Source: Nelumbo lutea
Taxonomy: Eukaryota > Streptophyta > Magnoliopsida > Proteales > Nelumbonaceae
NCBI GenBank assembly: GCA_022828595.1
Contig: JAKGHH010000008.1
Coordinates: forward strand, 20,080,378 to 20,144,377
Reading direction: 5' to 3'
Length of the DNA stretch: 64,000 nt
Shown here in pieces: positions 23,535 through 35,744 of this stretch; position 1 is the stretch's first letter, and each line of letters begins with the position of its first letter. The position numbers and the translations under genes were made by a program. The notes beneath the pieces were generated by a model. The model did no database searches and was not told where the DNA came from. It saw nothing but the letters and a program-made list of their open reading frames with translations.

Positions 23535-23879
23535 CCTCCCCGGGTGGGCGCCATTGGAGAGATGCTCGGATTCCGAATGGATTCCGTTTCATTTGATACC
23601 TATTGTATAGCATTTAAGGGTTCGGCCTTGGTGTTTAATACACGTTGGGCACGATCCGACTCATAAGATCCAAAATGTTGGTGGTGACTCCAGATCTAAA
23701 CATTCGCTTGCAATATACATAATTTTAAGTAAAAGGGCCAACCCAATATAAAATAATTTGAAATATTGTCTCATTTGGCATACTTTTTACTGTTATAAGG
23801 CATAGATTTAGAATTCAAAACTCCAAATATATATATTATAACTTATTATATAAGGTGAAAATAAAGTCCCATGTAGTGG

Positions 23880-23945
23880 CTAAAAGGATTCGAACACACA
23901 TCTCACAATAAGAGGGAACGACCATCAAACTATATGGCCTATTAT
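23880..23945 (-). repeat. tRNA-like (SINE-like) segment inside a monomer
   Basis: On the minus strand a B-box-like TGTTCGAATCC (23896-23886) lies 36 bases after an A-box-like TAGTTTGATGG (23932-23922). In most monomers the A-box-like motif reads TGGTTTGATGG. The polymerase III consensus would be TRGYNNARNGG and GGTTCGANTCC, so each box has about one mismatch, and the spacing is right for tRNA-derived sequence. The full cloverleaf is not recognisable, so this is not a functional tRNA gene. Confidence 0.45.
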
Positions 23946-24164
23946 ATCAATTCGTTTTGTTTATGACGTGTAACAAATATAAGATAATAAGACCTTCACC
24001 CTACTTCTTTCATGAATTACGAATTCAAATGTTCGTATTCCAAATAGCCCATTAGCTTGTTCACTTGGTGAATTTTCAGGTTAAACGTGTAAGTAATTGT
24101 AGGGAAATTATTGCAGATAAACTGGTAAAAAAACTGGTAAGAAGCTGGTATGTAGTTGTGTGGC

Positions 24165-24262
24165 ACACCTTGAAAAAATGTATATGGGGCCCATCTTGAG
24201 AAAATGCATGTTTGCCAACCTTGAAAAAATGTATGTGGAGCCATCTTGAAACAATGTATATG
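24165..24262 (+). repeat. ~30-bp sub-repeats within a monomer
   Basis: Three to four copies of a unit built on CTTGAAAAAATGTATATGG plus GGCCCA run head to tail. They are bounded by two ~50-bp direct repeats (about 24107-24165 and 24274-24335) containing AGAAGCTGGTATGTAGTTGT. Copy number varies between monomers. Confidence 0.75.
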
Positions 24263-26530
24263 GGGCCCACAAACATTGGAGAGAAGCTGGTAAGAAGACT
24301 GGCAAGAAGCAGGTATGTAGTTGTGGGGCCCAGGCGTGCACTAACATGGGCATGCACGTGCGGCCAGGTGCGTGCACGCACGGCTTGCTGCGTGAACTAC
24401 CACGTGTGGGTGTGTTCGTTTTGGATTCTAAGCAAACCCCATCCTCCAAAATTATTTTTCATACTTCTCTCCATCTTTGGTAATTTTTAGTGATTAAAAA
24501 CTAATATTTTATTTTAATTATTTTTATCATTTTTCAGTCCTAACTAATGCCACATGTCAAGTGTAAGACCAATCTAAGTCGTACATCTCAAGATTACCCA
24601 CCCCAGTATTATTTTTCAAAAATGTGAGGTTTCCTTCTAGTAGAGCCCCAAAAGCTTAACGTACTCTTTGGGGTGGGGGGTGGGGGGGGGGGCTCCCCCG
24701 GGGGGCCCCATTGGAGAGATGCTCGGATTCCAAATGGATTCCGTTTCATTTGATACCCATTGTATAGCATTTAAGGGTTCGGGCTTGGTGTTTAAAACAT
24801 GTTGGGCACGATCCTACTCATAAGATCCAAAACGTTGGTGGTGACTCTGGATCAAAACATTTGCTTACAATATACATAATTTTAAGTAAAAGAACCAACC
24901 CAAAATAAAATAATTTGAAACATTGTCTCATTTGGCGTACTTTTTACTGTTATAAGGCATAGATTTAGAAATCAAAACTCCAAATATATATATTATCACT
25001 TATTATATAAGGTGAAAATAAAGTCCCATGTAGTGGCTAAAGGGATTCGAACACACATCTCACAATAAAAGGGAACGACCATCAAACCATATGGCCTATT
25101 ATATCAATTCGTTTTGTTTATGACGTGTAACAAATATAAGATAATAAGACCTTCACCCTACTTCTTTCATGAATTACGAATTCAAATGTTCCTATTCCAA
25201 ATAGGCCATTAGCATGTTCACTTGGTGAATTTTCAGGTTAAACGTGTAAGTAATTGTAGGGAAATTATTGGAGAGAAGCTGGTATGTAGTTGTGGGGCCC
25301 ACCTTAAAAAAATGTATATGGGGCCCATCTTGAGAAAATGCATCTTTGGCCAACCTTGAAAAAATGTTTGTGGGGCCCACAAACATTTGAGAGAAGCTGG
25401 TAAGAAAATTAGCAATAAGCTGCTATGTAGTTGTGGGGCCCATGCATGCACTATATCGGCCGTGCGTGGGTGCGCGCACAGTGGCTTGCGATCGCGTGCG
25501 GCGGGTTTAATGCGCACGCGGCTTGCTGCGTGAACTACCACGTGTGGGTGTGTTCCCTTTTGATTCTAACCGACCCCCATCCTCCAAAATTATTTTTCAT
25601 ATTTTTCTCCATTTTTGGTAATTTTTAGTGATTAAAAACTAATATTTTACACAAAAAAAATATTTTAATTATTTTTATCATTTTTCAGTCCTCACTAATG
25701 CCACGTGTCAACTGTAAGACCAATCTAAGTCGTACATCTCAAGATAACACACCCTAGTATGATTTTTCAAAAATGTGAGGTTTCCTCCTAATAGAGCCCA
25801 AAAGCTTAACGTAATCTTTGTGGGGGGGGGGGGGGCGGCTCCACATTGGAGAGATGCTCGGTTTCCGAATGGATTCCGTTAGATTCGATACCCATTGTAT
25901 ACCATTTAAGGGTTCGGGTTTGGTGTTTAATACACGTTGGACTCGATCCTACTCATTAGATCCAAAACGTTGGTGGTGACTCTGGATCTAAACATTCGCT
26001 TGCAATATACATAATTTTAAATAAAAGGGCCAACCCAATATAAAATAATTTGAAACATTGTCTCATTCAGCGTACTTTTTACTGTTATAAGGCATAGATT
26101 TAGAATTCAAAACTCCAAATATATATATTATAACTTATTATATAAGGTGAAAATAAAGTCCCACGTAGTGGCTAAAAGGATTCAAACACACATCTCACAA
26201 TAAGAGGGAACGACCATCAAACCATATGGCCTATTATATCAATTCGTTTTGTTTATGACGTGTAACAAATATAAGATAATAAGACTTTCACCCTACTTCT
26301 TTCATGAATTACGAATTCAAATGTTCCTATTCCAAATAGGCCATTAGCTTGTTCACTTGGTGAATTTTCAGGTTAAACGTGTAATTAATTGTAGGGAAAT
26401 TATTGCAGAGAAGCTGGTAAGAAAACTGGTAAGAAGCTGGTATGTAGTTGTGGGTTCCTCCTTGAAAAAATGTATATGGGGCCCATCTTGAGAAAATGCA
26501 TATTTGGCCAACCTTGAGAAAATGTATATC

Positions 26531-29500
26531 GTGCCCAACGTGTATTAAACACCAAGCCCAAACTATTCAACGGAATCCATTTGAAAACTGAGCATCTCTC
26601 CAATGGCGCCACCAGGGGAGCCCCCCCCCCCCCCAAGGAGTACGTTATGCTTTTGGGGCTCTAGTAAGAGCAAAACCTCACATTTTTGAAAAATCATACT
26701 GGGGAGGGTTATTAGAGATCTACGGCTTAGATTGGTCTTACACTTAACAAGTGGCATTAGTTAGGATTGAAAAATGATAAAAGTAATTAAAATAAAATTT
26801 TTGAGAAAAATATTAGTTTTTAATAACTAAAAATTTCCAAAAATGGACAAAAATATGAAAATTAATTTTGGCGGATGGGGGTTGCTTTGAATAAAAAAGG
26901 AACACACCCACACGTGGCAGTTCATGCAGCAAGCCGCGCACGCATGCACGCCCGCGCACGCCCGCGCGTATTACACTTGACAAGTGGTATTAGTTAGGAC
27001 TGAAAAATGATAAAAATAATTAAAATAAATTTTTTGAGAAAAATATTATCTTTTAATAACTAAAATTACCAAAAATGGAGAAAAATATGAAAAATAATTT
27101 TGGGGAATGGAGGTTGCTTAGAATTAAAAAGGAACACACCCACACGTGGCAGTTCACGCAGCAAGCCGCACGCGCACGGACCCTGCCGCGTGCGCTCGCA
27201 GGTCGGCATACGCACGCACCCCGCCGCGTGCGCTTGCAGGCCGGCGCGCGCGCATGCAGCCCGCCGCGCACACACGCACGCAGCCCGCCGTGCACCCGTG
27301 CTCACAGCCCGCCGCGCGCGCGTGCCCACGCACGCCCAAGCTAGTGCACGCCTGGGCCCCACTACTACATACCAGCTTCTTGCCAGTTTTCTTACCAGCT
27401 TATCTACAATGTATTTGGGCCCCACATACATTTTTTCAAGGTTGGCCAAACATGCATTTTCTCAAGATGGGTACCATATTCATTTTTTCAAGTTGGGCCC
27501 CACAACTACATAACAGCTTCTTACCAGCTTCTCTCCAATAATTTCCCTACAATTACCTACACGTTTAACCTGAAAATTCACCAAATGAACATGCCAATGG
27601 CCTATTTGGAATAGGTACATTTTAATTCATAATTCATGAAAGAAGTAGGGCGAAGGTCTTATTATCTTAAATTTGTTACACGTCATAAACAAAACGACTT
27701 GATATAATAGGCCATATGGTTTGAAGGTCGTTCCCTTTTATTGTGAGATGTGTGTTCGAATCCTTTTAGCCACTACATGGCACTTTATTTTCACCTTACA
27801 AAATAAGTTATAACATATATATTCGGAGTTTTGAATTCTAAATCTATGCCTTATAACAGTAAAAAGTACACCAAATGAGACAATGTTTCAAATTATTTTA
27901 TATTGCGTTGGCCCTTTTACTTAAAATTATGTATATTGCAAGCGAATGTTTAGATCCGGAGTCACCACCAACGTTTTGGATCTAATGAGTGGGATCGTGC
28001 CCAACGTGGATTAAACACCAAGCCCGAACCCTTAAATAGTATACAATGACTATCGAATCAAACGGAATCCACTTGAAAACCGAGCATCTCTCCAATGGCG
28101 CAACCCGGGGAGCCCGCCCCCCCCCCCAAAGTGTACGTTAAGCTTTTGGGGCTTTACTAGGAGGAAACCTTACATTTTTAAAAAATAATACTGGGGTGGG
28201 TTATCTTGGGATCTACGGCCAAGATTGGTCTTACACATGATACATGGCATTAGTTAGGACTGAAAAATGATAAAAATAATTAAAATAATTTTTTTGAGAA
28301 AAATATTAGTTTTTAATAGCTAAAAATTACCAAAAATGGAGAAAAATTTGAAAAATAATTTTGGGGGATGGGGGTTGCTTAGAATCAAAAAGGATCACAT
28401 GCACACGTGGCAGTTCACGCAGCATGCCACGTGCGCACGCTCGCAGCCTGCCACGCACGCTCGTTTGCACCCGCCCGCGCACGCCCTCGCTAGTGCACGC
28501 CTGTGCCCCACAACTACATACCAGCTTCTTTACAGTTTTCTTACCAACTTCTCTCCAATGTATGTGGGCCCCAGAAACATTTTATCAAGATGGCCCCACA
28601 TACATTTTTTCAAGGTGGGCCAAACATGCATTTTCTCAAGATGGGCCCCATATACATTTTTTCAAGGTAGGCCACACAACAAATACCAGCTTCTTACTAA
28701 CTTCTCTCCAATAATTTCCCTACAATTACTTACACGTTTAACCTGAAAAATCATCAAGTGAACATGGTAATGTCCTATTTGGAATAGGAACATTTTAATT
28801 CGTAATTCATAAAAGAAGTATGGTGATGGTCTTATTATCTTATATTTGTTACACGTCATAAAGAAAACGAATTGATATAATAGGCCATATGGTTTGATGG
28901 TCTTACACTTGACAAGTGGCATTCGTTAGGACTGAAAAACGATAAAAATAATTTTTTTGAGAAATATATTAGTTTTTAATTACTAAAAATTTCCAAAAAT
29001 GGAGAAAAATATGAAAAATAATTTTGGAGGATGGGGGTTGCTTAGAATAAAAAAGGAACACACCCTCACGTGGTAGTTCACGCAGAAAGCCGCGCACGCA
29101 CCATGCTGCGCGCGGACGTCCAAGCTTGTGCACGGCTAGGCCCCACAACTACATACCGGCTTCTTGCCAGTTCTCTTACCAACTTCTGTTGAATGTATGT
29201 GGGTCCCACATATATTTTTTCAAGATAGCCCCAAATACAATTTTTTCAAAGTGGGCCAAACATGAAATTTCTCAAGATGGGCCCCATATATATTTTTTCA
29301 AAGTGGGCCCCACAACTACATACCAGCTTCTTACCAGTTTTCTTACCAGCTTCTCTCCAATATTTACCCTACAATTATTTACACGTTTAACCTGAAAATT
29401 CACCAAGTGAACATGCTAATGGCCTATTTGGAAAAGGAACATTTTTATTCGTAATTCATGAAAGAAGTAGGGCGAAGGTCTTATTATCTTATATTTGTTA

Positions 29501-32500
29501 CACGTCATAAACAAAATGAATTGATATAATAGGCCATCTGTTTTGATGGTCGTTCCCTATTATTGTGAGATGTGTGTTCGAATCCTTTTAGCCACAACAT
29601 GGCACTTTATTTTCACCTTATATAATAAGTTATAACATATATATTTGGAGTTTTGAATTCTAAATCTATGCCTTATAACAGTAAAAAGTACGCCAAATGA
29701 GACAATGTTTCAAATTATTTTATATTGGATTGGCCCTTTTACTTAAAATTATGTATATTGCAAGCGAATGTTTAGATCCAGAGTCACCTCCAACGTTTTG
29801 GATCTAATGAGTCAGATCGTGCCCAAAGTGTATTAAACACCAAGCCCGAACCCTTAAATGGTATACAATGGGTATCAAATGAAACGGAATACATTTGGAA
29901 TCCGAGCATCTCTCCAATGGGGCCCCCCGGGGGAGCCCACCCCCCCCCCCCAAAGAGTACGTTAAGCTTTTGGGGCTCTACTAGGAGGAAACCTCACATT
30001 TTTGAAAAATCATACTGGGGTGGGTTATTTTTAGATCTACGACTTAGATTGGTATTACACTTGACAAGTAACATTAGTTAGGACTGAAAAATGATAAAAA
30101 TAATTAAAATAATTTTTTTGAGAAAAATATTATCTTTTAATAAATAAAATTACCAAAAATGGAGAAAAATATGAAAAATAATTTTGGAGGATGGGGGTTG
30201 CTTAGAATAAAAAAGGAACACACCCACACGTGGCAGTTCATGCAGCAAGCCGCGTGCGCACGCACCCCGCCGCGTGCGCTCGCAGGCCGACGCGAGCGCG
30301 CATGTAGCCCGCCGTGCGCGCGTGCCCGCGCACGCCCAAGCTAGTGCACGCCTGGGCCCCACTACTACATACCAGCTTCTTGCCAGTTTTCTTACCAGCT
30401 TCTCTCCAATGTATTTGGGCCCCACATACATTTTTTCAAAATGGCCCCACAAACATTTTTTCAAGGTTGGCCAAACATGCATTTTCTCAAAATGGTCACC
30501 ATATTCATTTTTTCAAGTTGGGCCCCACGACTACATACGAGTTTCTTACCAGCTTCTCTCCAATAATTTCCCTACAATTACCTACACGTTTAACCTGAAA
30601 ATTCACCAAATGAACATGCCAATGGCCTATTTGGAATAGGAACATTTTAATTCGTAATTCATGAAAGAAGTAGGGCGAAGGTCTTATTATCTTAAATTTG
30701 TTACACGTCATAAAAAAAACGACTTGATATAATAGGCCATATGGTTTGAAGGTCGTTCCCTTTTATTGTGAGATGTGTGTTCGAATCCTTTTAGCCACTA
30801 CATGGCACTTTATTTTCACCTTATATAATAAGTTATAACATATATATTCGGAGTTTTGAATTCTAAATCTATGCCTTATAATAGGAAAAAGTACGTCAAA
30901 TGAGACAATGTTTCAAATTATTTTATATTGCATTGGCCCTTTTACTTAAAATTATGTATATTGCAAGCGAATGTTTAGATCCGGAGTCACCACCAACGTT
31001 TTGGATCTAATGAGTCGGATCGTGCCCAACGTGGATTAAACACCAAGCCCGAACCCTTAAATGGTATACATTGGCTATCGAATTAAACGGAATTCATTTG
31101 AAAACCGAGCATCTCTCCAATGGCGCCACCCGGGGAGCCCCCAACCCCCCCCCCAAAGAGTACGTTAAGCTTTTGGGGCTCTAATAGGAGGAAACCTTAC
31201 ATTTTTGAAAAATCATACTGGGGTGGGTTATCTTGAGATCTACGACTTAAATTGGTCTTACACATGACACATGGCATTAGTTAGGACTGGAAAATGATAA
31301 AAATAATTAAAATAATTTTTTTGAGAAAAATATTAGTTTTTAATAACTAAAAATTACCAAAAATGGAGAAAAATATGAAAAATAATTTTGGAGGATGGGG
31401 GTTGCTTAGAATCAAAAAGGATCACACCCACACATGGCAGTTCACGCAGCAAGCCACGCGCGCACGCTCGCAGCCTGCCGCGCGGGCTCGTTTGCACCCG
31501 CCCGCGCACCCCCACGCTAGTGCACGCCTGTGCCCCACAACTACATACCAGCTTCTTGACAGTTTTCTTACCAACTTCTCTCCAATGTATGTGGACCCCA
31601 CATACATTTTTTCAAGATGGCCCCACATACATTTTTTCAAGGTGAGCCAAACATGCATTTTCTCAAGATGGGCCCCATATACATTTTTCAAGGTAGGCCA
31701 CACAACTACATACCAGCTTCTTACCAGCTTCTCTCCAATAATTTCCCTACAATTACTTGCACGTTTAACCTGAAAATTCACCAAGTGAACATGCTAATGT
31801 CCTATTTGGAATAGGAACATTTGAATTCGTAATTCATGAAAGAAGTATGGTGATGGTCTTATTATCTTATATTTGTTACACGTCATAAACAAAATGAATT
31901 GATATAATAGGCCATATGGTTTAATGGTCGTTCTCTCTTATTGTGAGATGTGTGTTTGAATCCTTTTAGCCACTACATGGCACTTTATTTTCACCTTATA
32001 TAATAGGTTATAACATATATATATGGCGTTTTGAATTCTAAATCTTTGCCTTTTAACAGTAAAAAGTATGCCAAATGAGACAATGTTTCAAATTGTTTTA
32101 TATTGGGTTGGCCCTTTTATTTAAAATTATGTATATTGCAAGCGAATGTTTAGATCCGGAGTCACCACCAACGTTTTGGATCTACTGAGTCAGATCGTGC
32201 CCAACGTGTATTAAACATCAAGCCTAAACCCTTAAATGCTATAAAATGGGTATCGAATCAAACGGAATCCATTCGGAAACCGAACATCTCTCCATTGGGG
32301 GCCCCCCGTGGAGCGCCCCCCCCCCCAATGAGTATGTTAAGCTTTTGGGGCTCTACTAGAAGGAAACCTCACATTTTTTAAAAATCATACTAGGGTGGGT
32401 TATCTTGAGATGTACGGCTTAGATTGGTCTTACACTTGACACGTGGCAATCGTTAGGACTGAAAATTGATAAAAATAATTAAAATAATTCTTTTGAAGAA

Positions 32501-32650
32501 AATATTAGTTTTAATCACTAAAAATTACCAAAAATGGAGAGAAGTATGAAAAATAATTTTGGAGGATGGGGGTTGCTTAGAATCAAAAAGGAACACACCC
32601 ACACGTGGCAGTTCACGCAGCAAGCCGCGCGTACACGCACCTGGCCGCAC
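26531..32650 (-). repeat. Tandem monomer array, minus block
   Basis: The same monomers continue in inverted orientation. Boundaries (end of CTTTTGGGGC) fall at 26659, 28152, 29976, 31179 and 32351. The copy ending at 28152 is 1493 bp because the AT-rich tail and start of the GC-rich part are duplicated (about 26735-26965 and 26970-27180). The 28153-29976 interval is two partial monomers joined near 28900, where the tRNA-like segment runs straight into the tail of another copy. 26531-26659 and 32352-32650 are partial monomers at the two inversion joints. Confidence 0.92.
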
Positions 32651-34596
32651 CTATTATATCAATTTGTTTTGTTTATGACATGTAACAAACATAAGATAAT
32701 AAGACCTTCGCCCTACTTCTTTCATGAATTACGAATAAAAATGTTCCTTTTCCAAATAGGCCTTTAGCATGTTCACTTGGTGAATTTTCAAGTTAAACGT
32801 GTAAGTAATTGTAGGGAAAATATTGGAGAGAAGCTGGTAAGAAAACTGGTAAGAAGCTGGTATGTAGTTGTGGGGCCCACCTTGAAAAAATGTATATGGA
32901 ACCCATCTTGAGAAAATGCATGTTTGGCCCACCTTGAAAAAATGTATTTGGGGCTATCTTGAAAAAATGTATGTGGGGCCCACATACATCGGAGAGAAGC
33001 TGGTAAGAGAACTGGCAAGAAGCTGGTATGTAGTTGTGGGGCCCAGGCGTGCACTAGCTTGGACGTCCGCACGTGGCGGGGTCCATGCGCGGGGTTTTCT
33101 GCGTGAACTGGCTCGTGTGGGTGTGTTCCTTTTTTATTCTAAGCAACCCCCATCCTCCAAAATTATTTTTTATATTTTTCTCCATTTTTGGAAATTTTTA
33201 GTTATTAAAAACTAATATTTTTCTCAAAAAATTTATTTTAATTATTTTTTTCATTTTTCACTCCTAACTAATGCCACTTGTCAAGTGTAAAACCAATCTA
33301 AGCCGTAGATCTCTAATAACCCACCCCAGTATGATTTTTCAAAAATGTGAGGTTTCCTCTTAGTAGAGCCCCAAAAGCATAACGTACTCTTTGGGGGGGG
33401 GGGGGCTCCCCGGGTGGCGCCATTGGAGAGATGCTCGGTTTTCAAATGGATTCCGTTTGATTCGATAGCCATTGTATATCATTTAAGGGTTTGGGCTTGG
33501 TGTTTAATACACGTTGGGCACGATCCGACTCATTAGATCCAAAACGTTGGTGGTGATTCCAGATCTAAACATTCGCTTGCAATTTACATAATTTTAAGTA
33601 AAAGGGCCAACCCAATATAAAATAATTTTAAACATTGTCTCATTTGGCGTACTTTTTACTGTTATAAGGCATAGATTTAGAATTCAAAACTCAGAATATA
33701 TATGTTATAACTTATTATATAAGGTGAAAATAGAGTGTCATGTAGTGGCTAAAAGGATTCGAACACGCATCTCACAATAAGAGAGAACGACCATCAAACC
33801 ATATGGCCTATTATATCAATTCGTTTTGTTTATGACGTGTAACAAGTATAAGATAATAAGACCTTCGCCCTACTTCTTTCATGAATTACGAATTAAAATG
33901 TTCCTATTCTAAATAGGCCATTAGCATGTTCATTTGGTGAATTTTCAGGTTAAACGTGTAAGTAATTGTAGGGAAATTATTGGAGAGAAGCTGGTAAGAA
34001 GCTGGTATGTAGTAGTGGGGCCCAACATGAAAAAATGTATATGGTGCCCATCTTGAGAAAATGCATGTTTGGCCAACCTTGAAAAATGTTTGTGGGTCAT
34101 CTTGAAAAAATGTATGTGGGGCCCACATACATTGGAGAGAAGCTGGTAAAAACTGGCAAGAAGCTGGTATGTAGTAGTGGGGCCCAGGCGTGCACTAGCT
34201 TGGGCGTGCGCGGGTGTGCGTGCGCGGCGGGCTGCGTGCACTGGCACGCAGCTGGCTGCGTGCGTGCGTGCGCGGCATGGTGCATGCGCATGCGCACCGG
34301 CCTGCAAGCGCACGCGGCGGGGTGCGTGCACGCGCGGATTGCTCCAAAATTATTTTTCATATTTTTCTCCATTTTTGGAAATTTTTAGTTATTAAAAACT
34401 AATATTTTTGTCAAAAATTTTATTTTAATTATTTTTATCATTTTTATCATTTTTATCATTTTTCAATCCTAAGTAATGCCACTTGTTAAGTGTAAGACCA
34501 ATCTAAGCCATAGATCTCTAATAACCCACCCCAATATGATTTTTAAAAAATGTGTGGTTTCCTCTTACTAGAGCCCCAAAAGCATTACATACTATA
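32651..34596 (+). repeat. Tandem monomer array, plus block 2 and array edge
   Basis: Orientation returns to plus at 32650/32651. A partial monomer (32651-33367) is followed by a full one (33368-34572). The array ends about 24 bp into the next core (GCCCCAAAAGCATTACATAC). Downstream is unique-looking DNA. Confidence 0.88.
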
Positions 34597-35208
34597 TGGG
34601 TCCACTACATAAATCTAGTTTCGTCATTCTAGTTTGATGTCAAATCCATTGTTAAATTAGGACGACTACTAAAATCATTTATTATTAATTGGACCCATGC
34701 CCATGTCCATTTTGATCGGCCCCTCTCTAGCCCTTTAAATTTGTAATTGATTTCATAACAAAAACAAAATACACAAGTTTATAACTATAAGTAGTCTTAC
34801 ATTTATATTGACTGTGAATACAATTTATCTCTATCTATCTATCTATCTGTACATATATATACTGCTCTACCTTGAACCTTTCAACGCAAATCCAGATGAA
34901 AAACCGGGAAATAACAAATGAAATATCGCTGCCCCTCCCACGGTGGATTTCAATATCTTACCGACGAAGAGTGTTTAATGACCAGCAGGGATCCATTATT
35001 GGACTCTTACAAAAGAAAGCTTGTAACTAAACGTGAAAAATGAGTAAAACAACTGAATGTTAAATGTTGATTAATTGCTTATTTCATTCTATAAACAGCT
35101 AGCTCTATCTAAATTTTACATTCCATCCATGACCACTGGCTCACTTCACAGAGAACTTCAAATTCTCACGCCACAGCCAGAGACCAACAGAAGATAGATA
35201 GACCATCC
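34597..35208 (+). other. Unique-looking upstream region of the DUF247 fragment
   Basis: This AT-rich DNA has no repeat-monomer or retroelement similarity that I can see. A short CTAT microsatellite lies at about 34827-34848. The last ~100 bp before the ATG at 35209 looks like a 5' leader. No convincing TATA box can be singled out. Confidence 0.5.
34827..34848 (+). repeat. CTAT microsatellite
   Basis: About five tandem tetranucleotides TATC/CTAT lie just upstream of a short TATATATA stretch. Confidence 0.75.
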
Positions 35209-35744
35209 ATGAACATGTCTACACAGTTCACCATCGCCTTGAATTCAAATTCCAGCCGTGATGAGCGTTGGGTCATCCAAATCCGTCAGATCCTCGATGA
35301 AGATGTTGAAGATGAGAGCGGCATCCCTGTTTGCATCTTCAACGTGCCCAAAACTCTAATCTCCACCAACCCAGAAGCCTACGTCCCACAACTAGTCGCT
35401 CTAGGCCCGTATCACCACTGGCGTCCAGAGCTCTACGAGATGGAGAGATACAAGCTGGCTGCAGCCAAGAGGACCCAAAAGCAACTCCAGAGTCTTAAGT
35501 TCCAAGACTTGATCACCAAGCTCATGAAGCATGAAACCAGGATCCGTTCCCACTACCACAGATACTTGGATGTTGACGGTGAGACTCTAGCCTGGATGAT
35601 GGCCGTCGATGCCTGCTTCTTGCTGGAGTTCCTTCAGATTTTTGCAGAGAAAGATGGCATGACCCAGAAGAGTACTTCCTCAAGGATGTCGCACTATTGA
35701 ATGTTGCTTCACATTTCCCAGAATCATTGAATCAGTTCTCTTGA
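35209..35744 (+). pseudogene. DUF247-family protein, N-terminal fragment
   Basis: The frame starting at ATG 35209 encodes 163 residues ending at 35700. It has the hallmarks of plant DUF247 proteins (PF03140): IPVCIFNVPKTL, then AYVPQLVALGPYHHW, then MERYKLAAAKR, and an MMAVDACFLLEFL segment. Family members are usually 400-550 residues. After EKDG near residue 148 the frame is shifted by one base; the alternative frame stays open to TGA 35742-35744. Everything C-terminal is missing, and a copia LTR begins at about this point. The start is supported by its position at the head of the conserved region. Cellular role is poorly known for the family (membrane-associated in some members). This is the only host protein sequence recognised in the window. 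Confidence 0.85.

Larger units (their letters stand above)
20324..26530 (+). repeat. Tandem ~1.15-kb monomer array, plus block 1
   Basis: Monomers are counted from the GCCCCAAAAGC motif. They start at 20671, 21850, 22323, 23500, 24645 and 25796. Four are 1145-1179 bp. The one at 21850 is only 473 bp because it jumps from the core directly to the ~30-bp sub-repeats near 21879. A partial monomer precedes 20671, and the last is cut at 26530 by an inversion. Each has, in order: hairpin core, poly(G) with CCCCGGGG, a ~900-bp AT-rich body containing a tRNA-like segment, the 30-bp sub-repeats between two ~50-bp direct repeats, a GC-rich minisatellite, and an AT-rich tail. There are no credible ORFs; the Arg/Ala/Pro-rich frames come from the minisatellite. 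Confidence 0.92.

Noticed and set aside
23880..23945. A functional tRNA gene in each monomer
   Set aside because: Box-like motifs are present but no acceptor stem, anticodon arm or terminator could be assembled, so only a tRNA-like label is kept.
25816..25840. Poly(G) runs as gap-filling artefacts
   Set aside because: They occur at the same monomer position in almost every copy with varied length and in both orientations, so the feature is real, although exact lengths may be misread.
27066..27541. Arg/Ala/His/Pro-rich ORFs in the GC-rich part of monomers
   Set aside because: They appear in several frames and both strands, shift with minisatellite length and share no conserved protein, so they are by-products of CGCACG-type repeats.
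20324..34596. 5S or 45S rDNA tandem array
   Set aside because: The monomer size would fit a 5S spacer unit, but no 5S, 5.8S, 18S or 26S conserved sequence is present.
20324..34596. CRISPR-like or phage-type repeat array
   Set aside because: Repeat units are kilobase-long, eukaryotic in context and without regular spacers.
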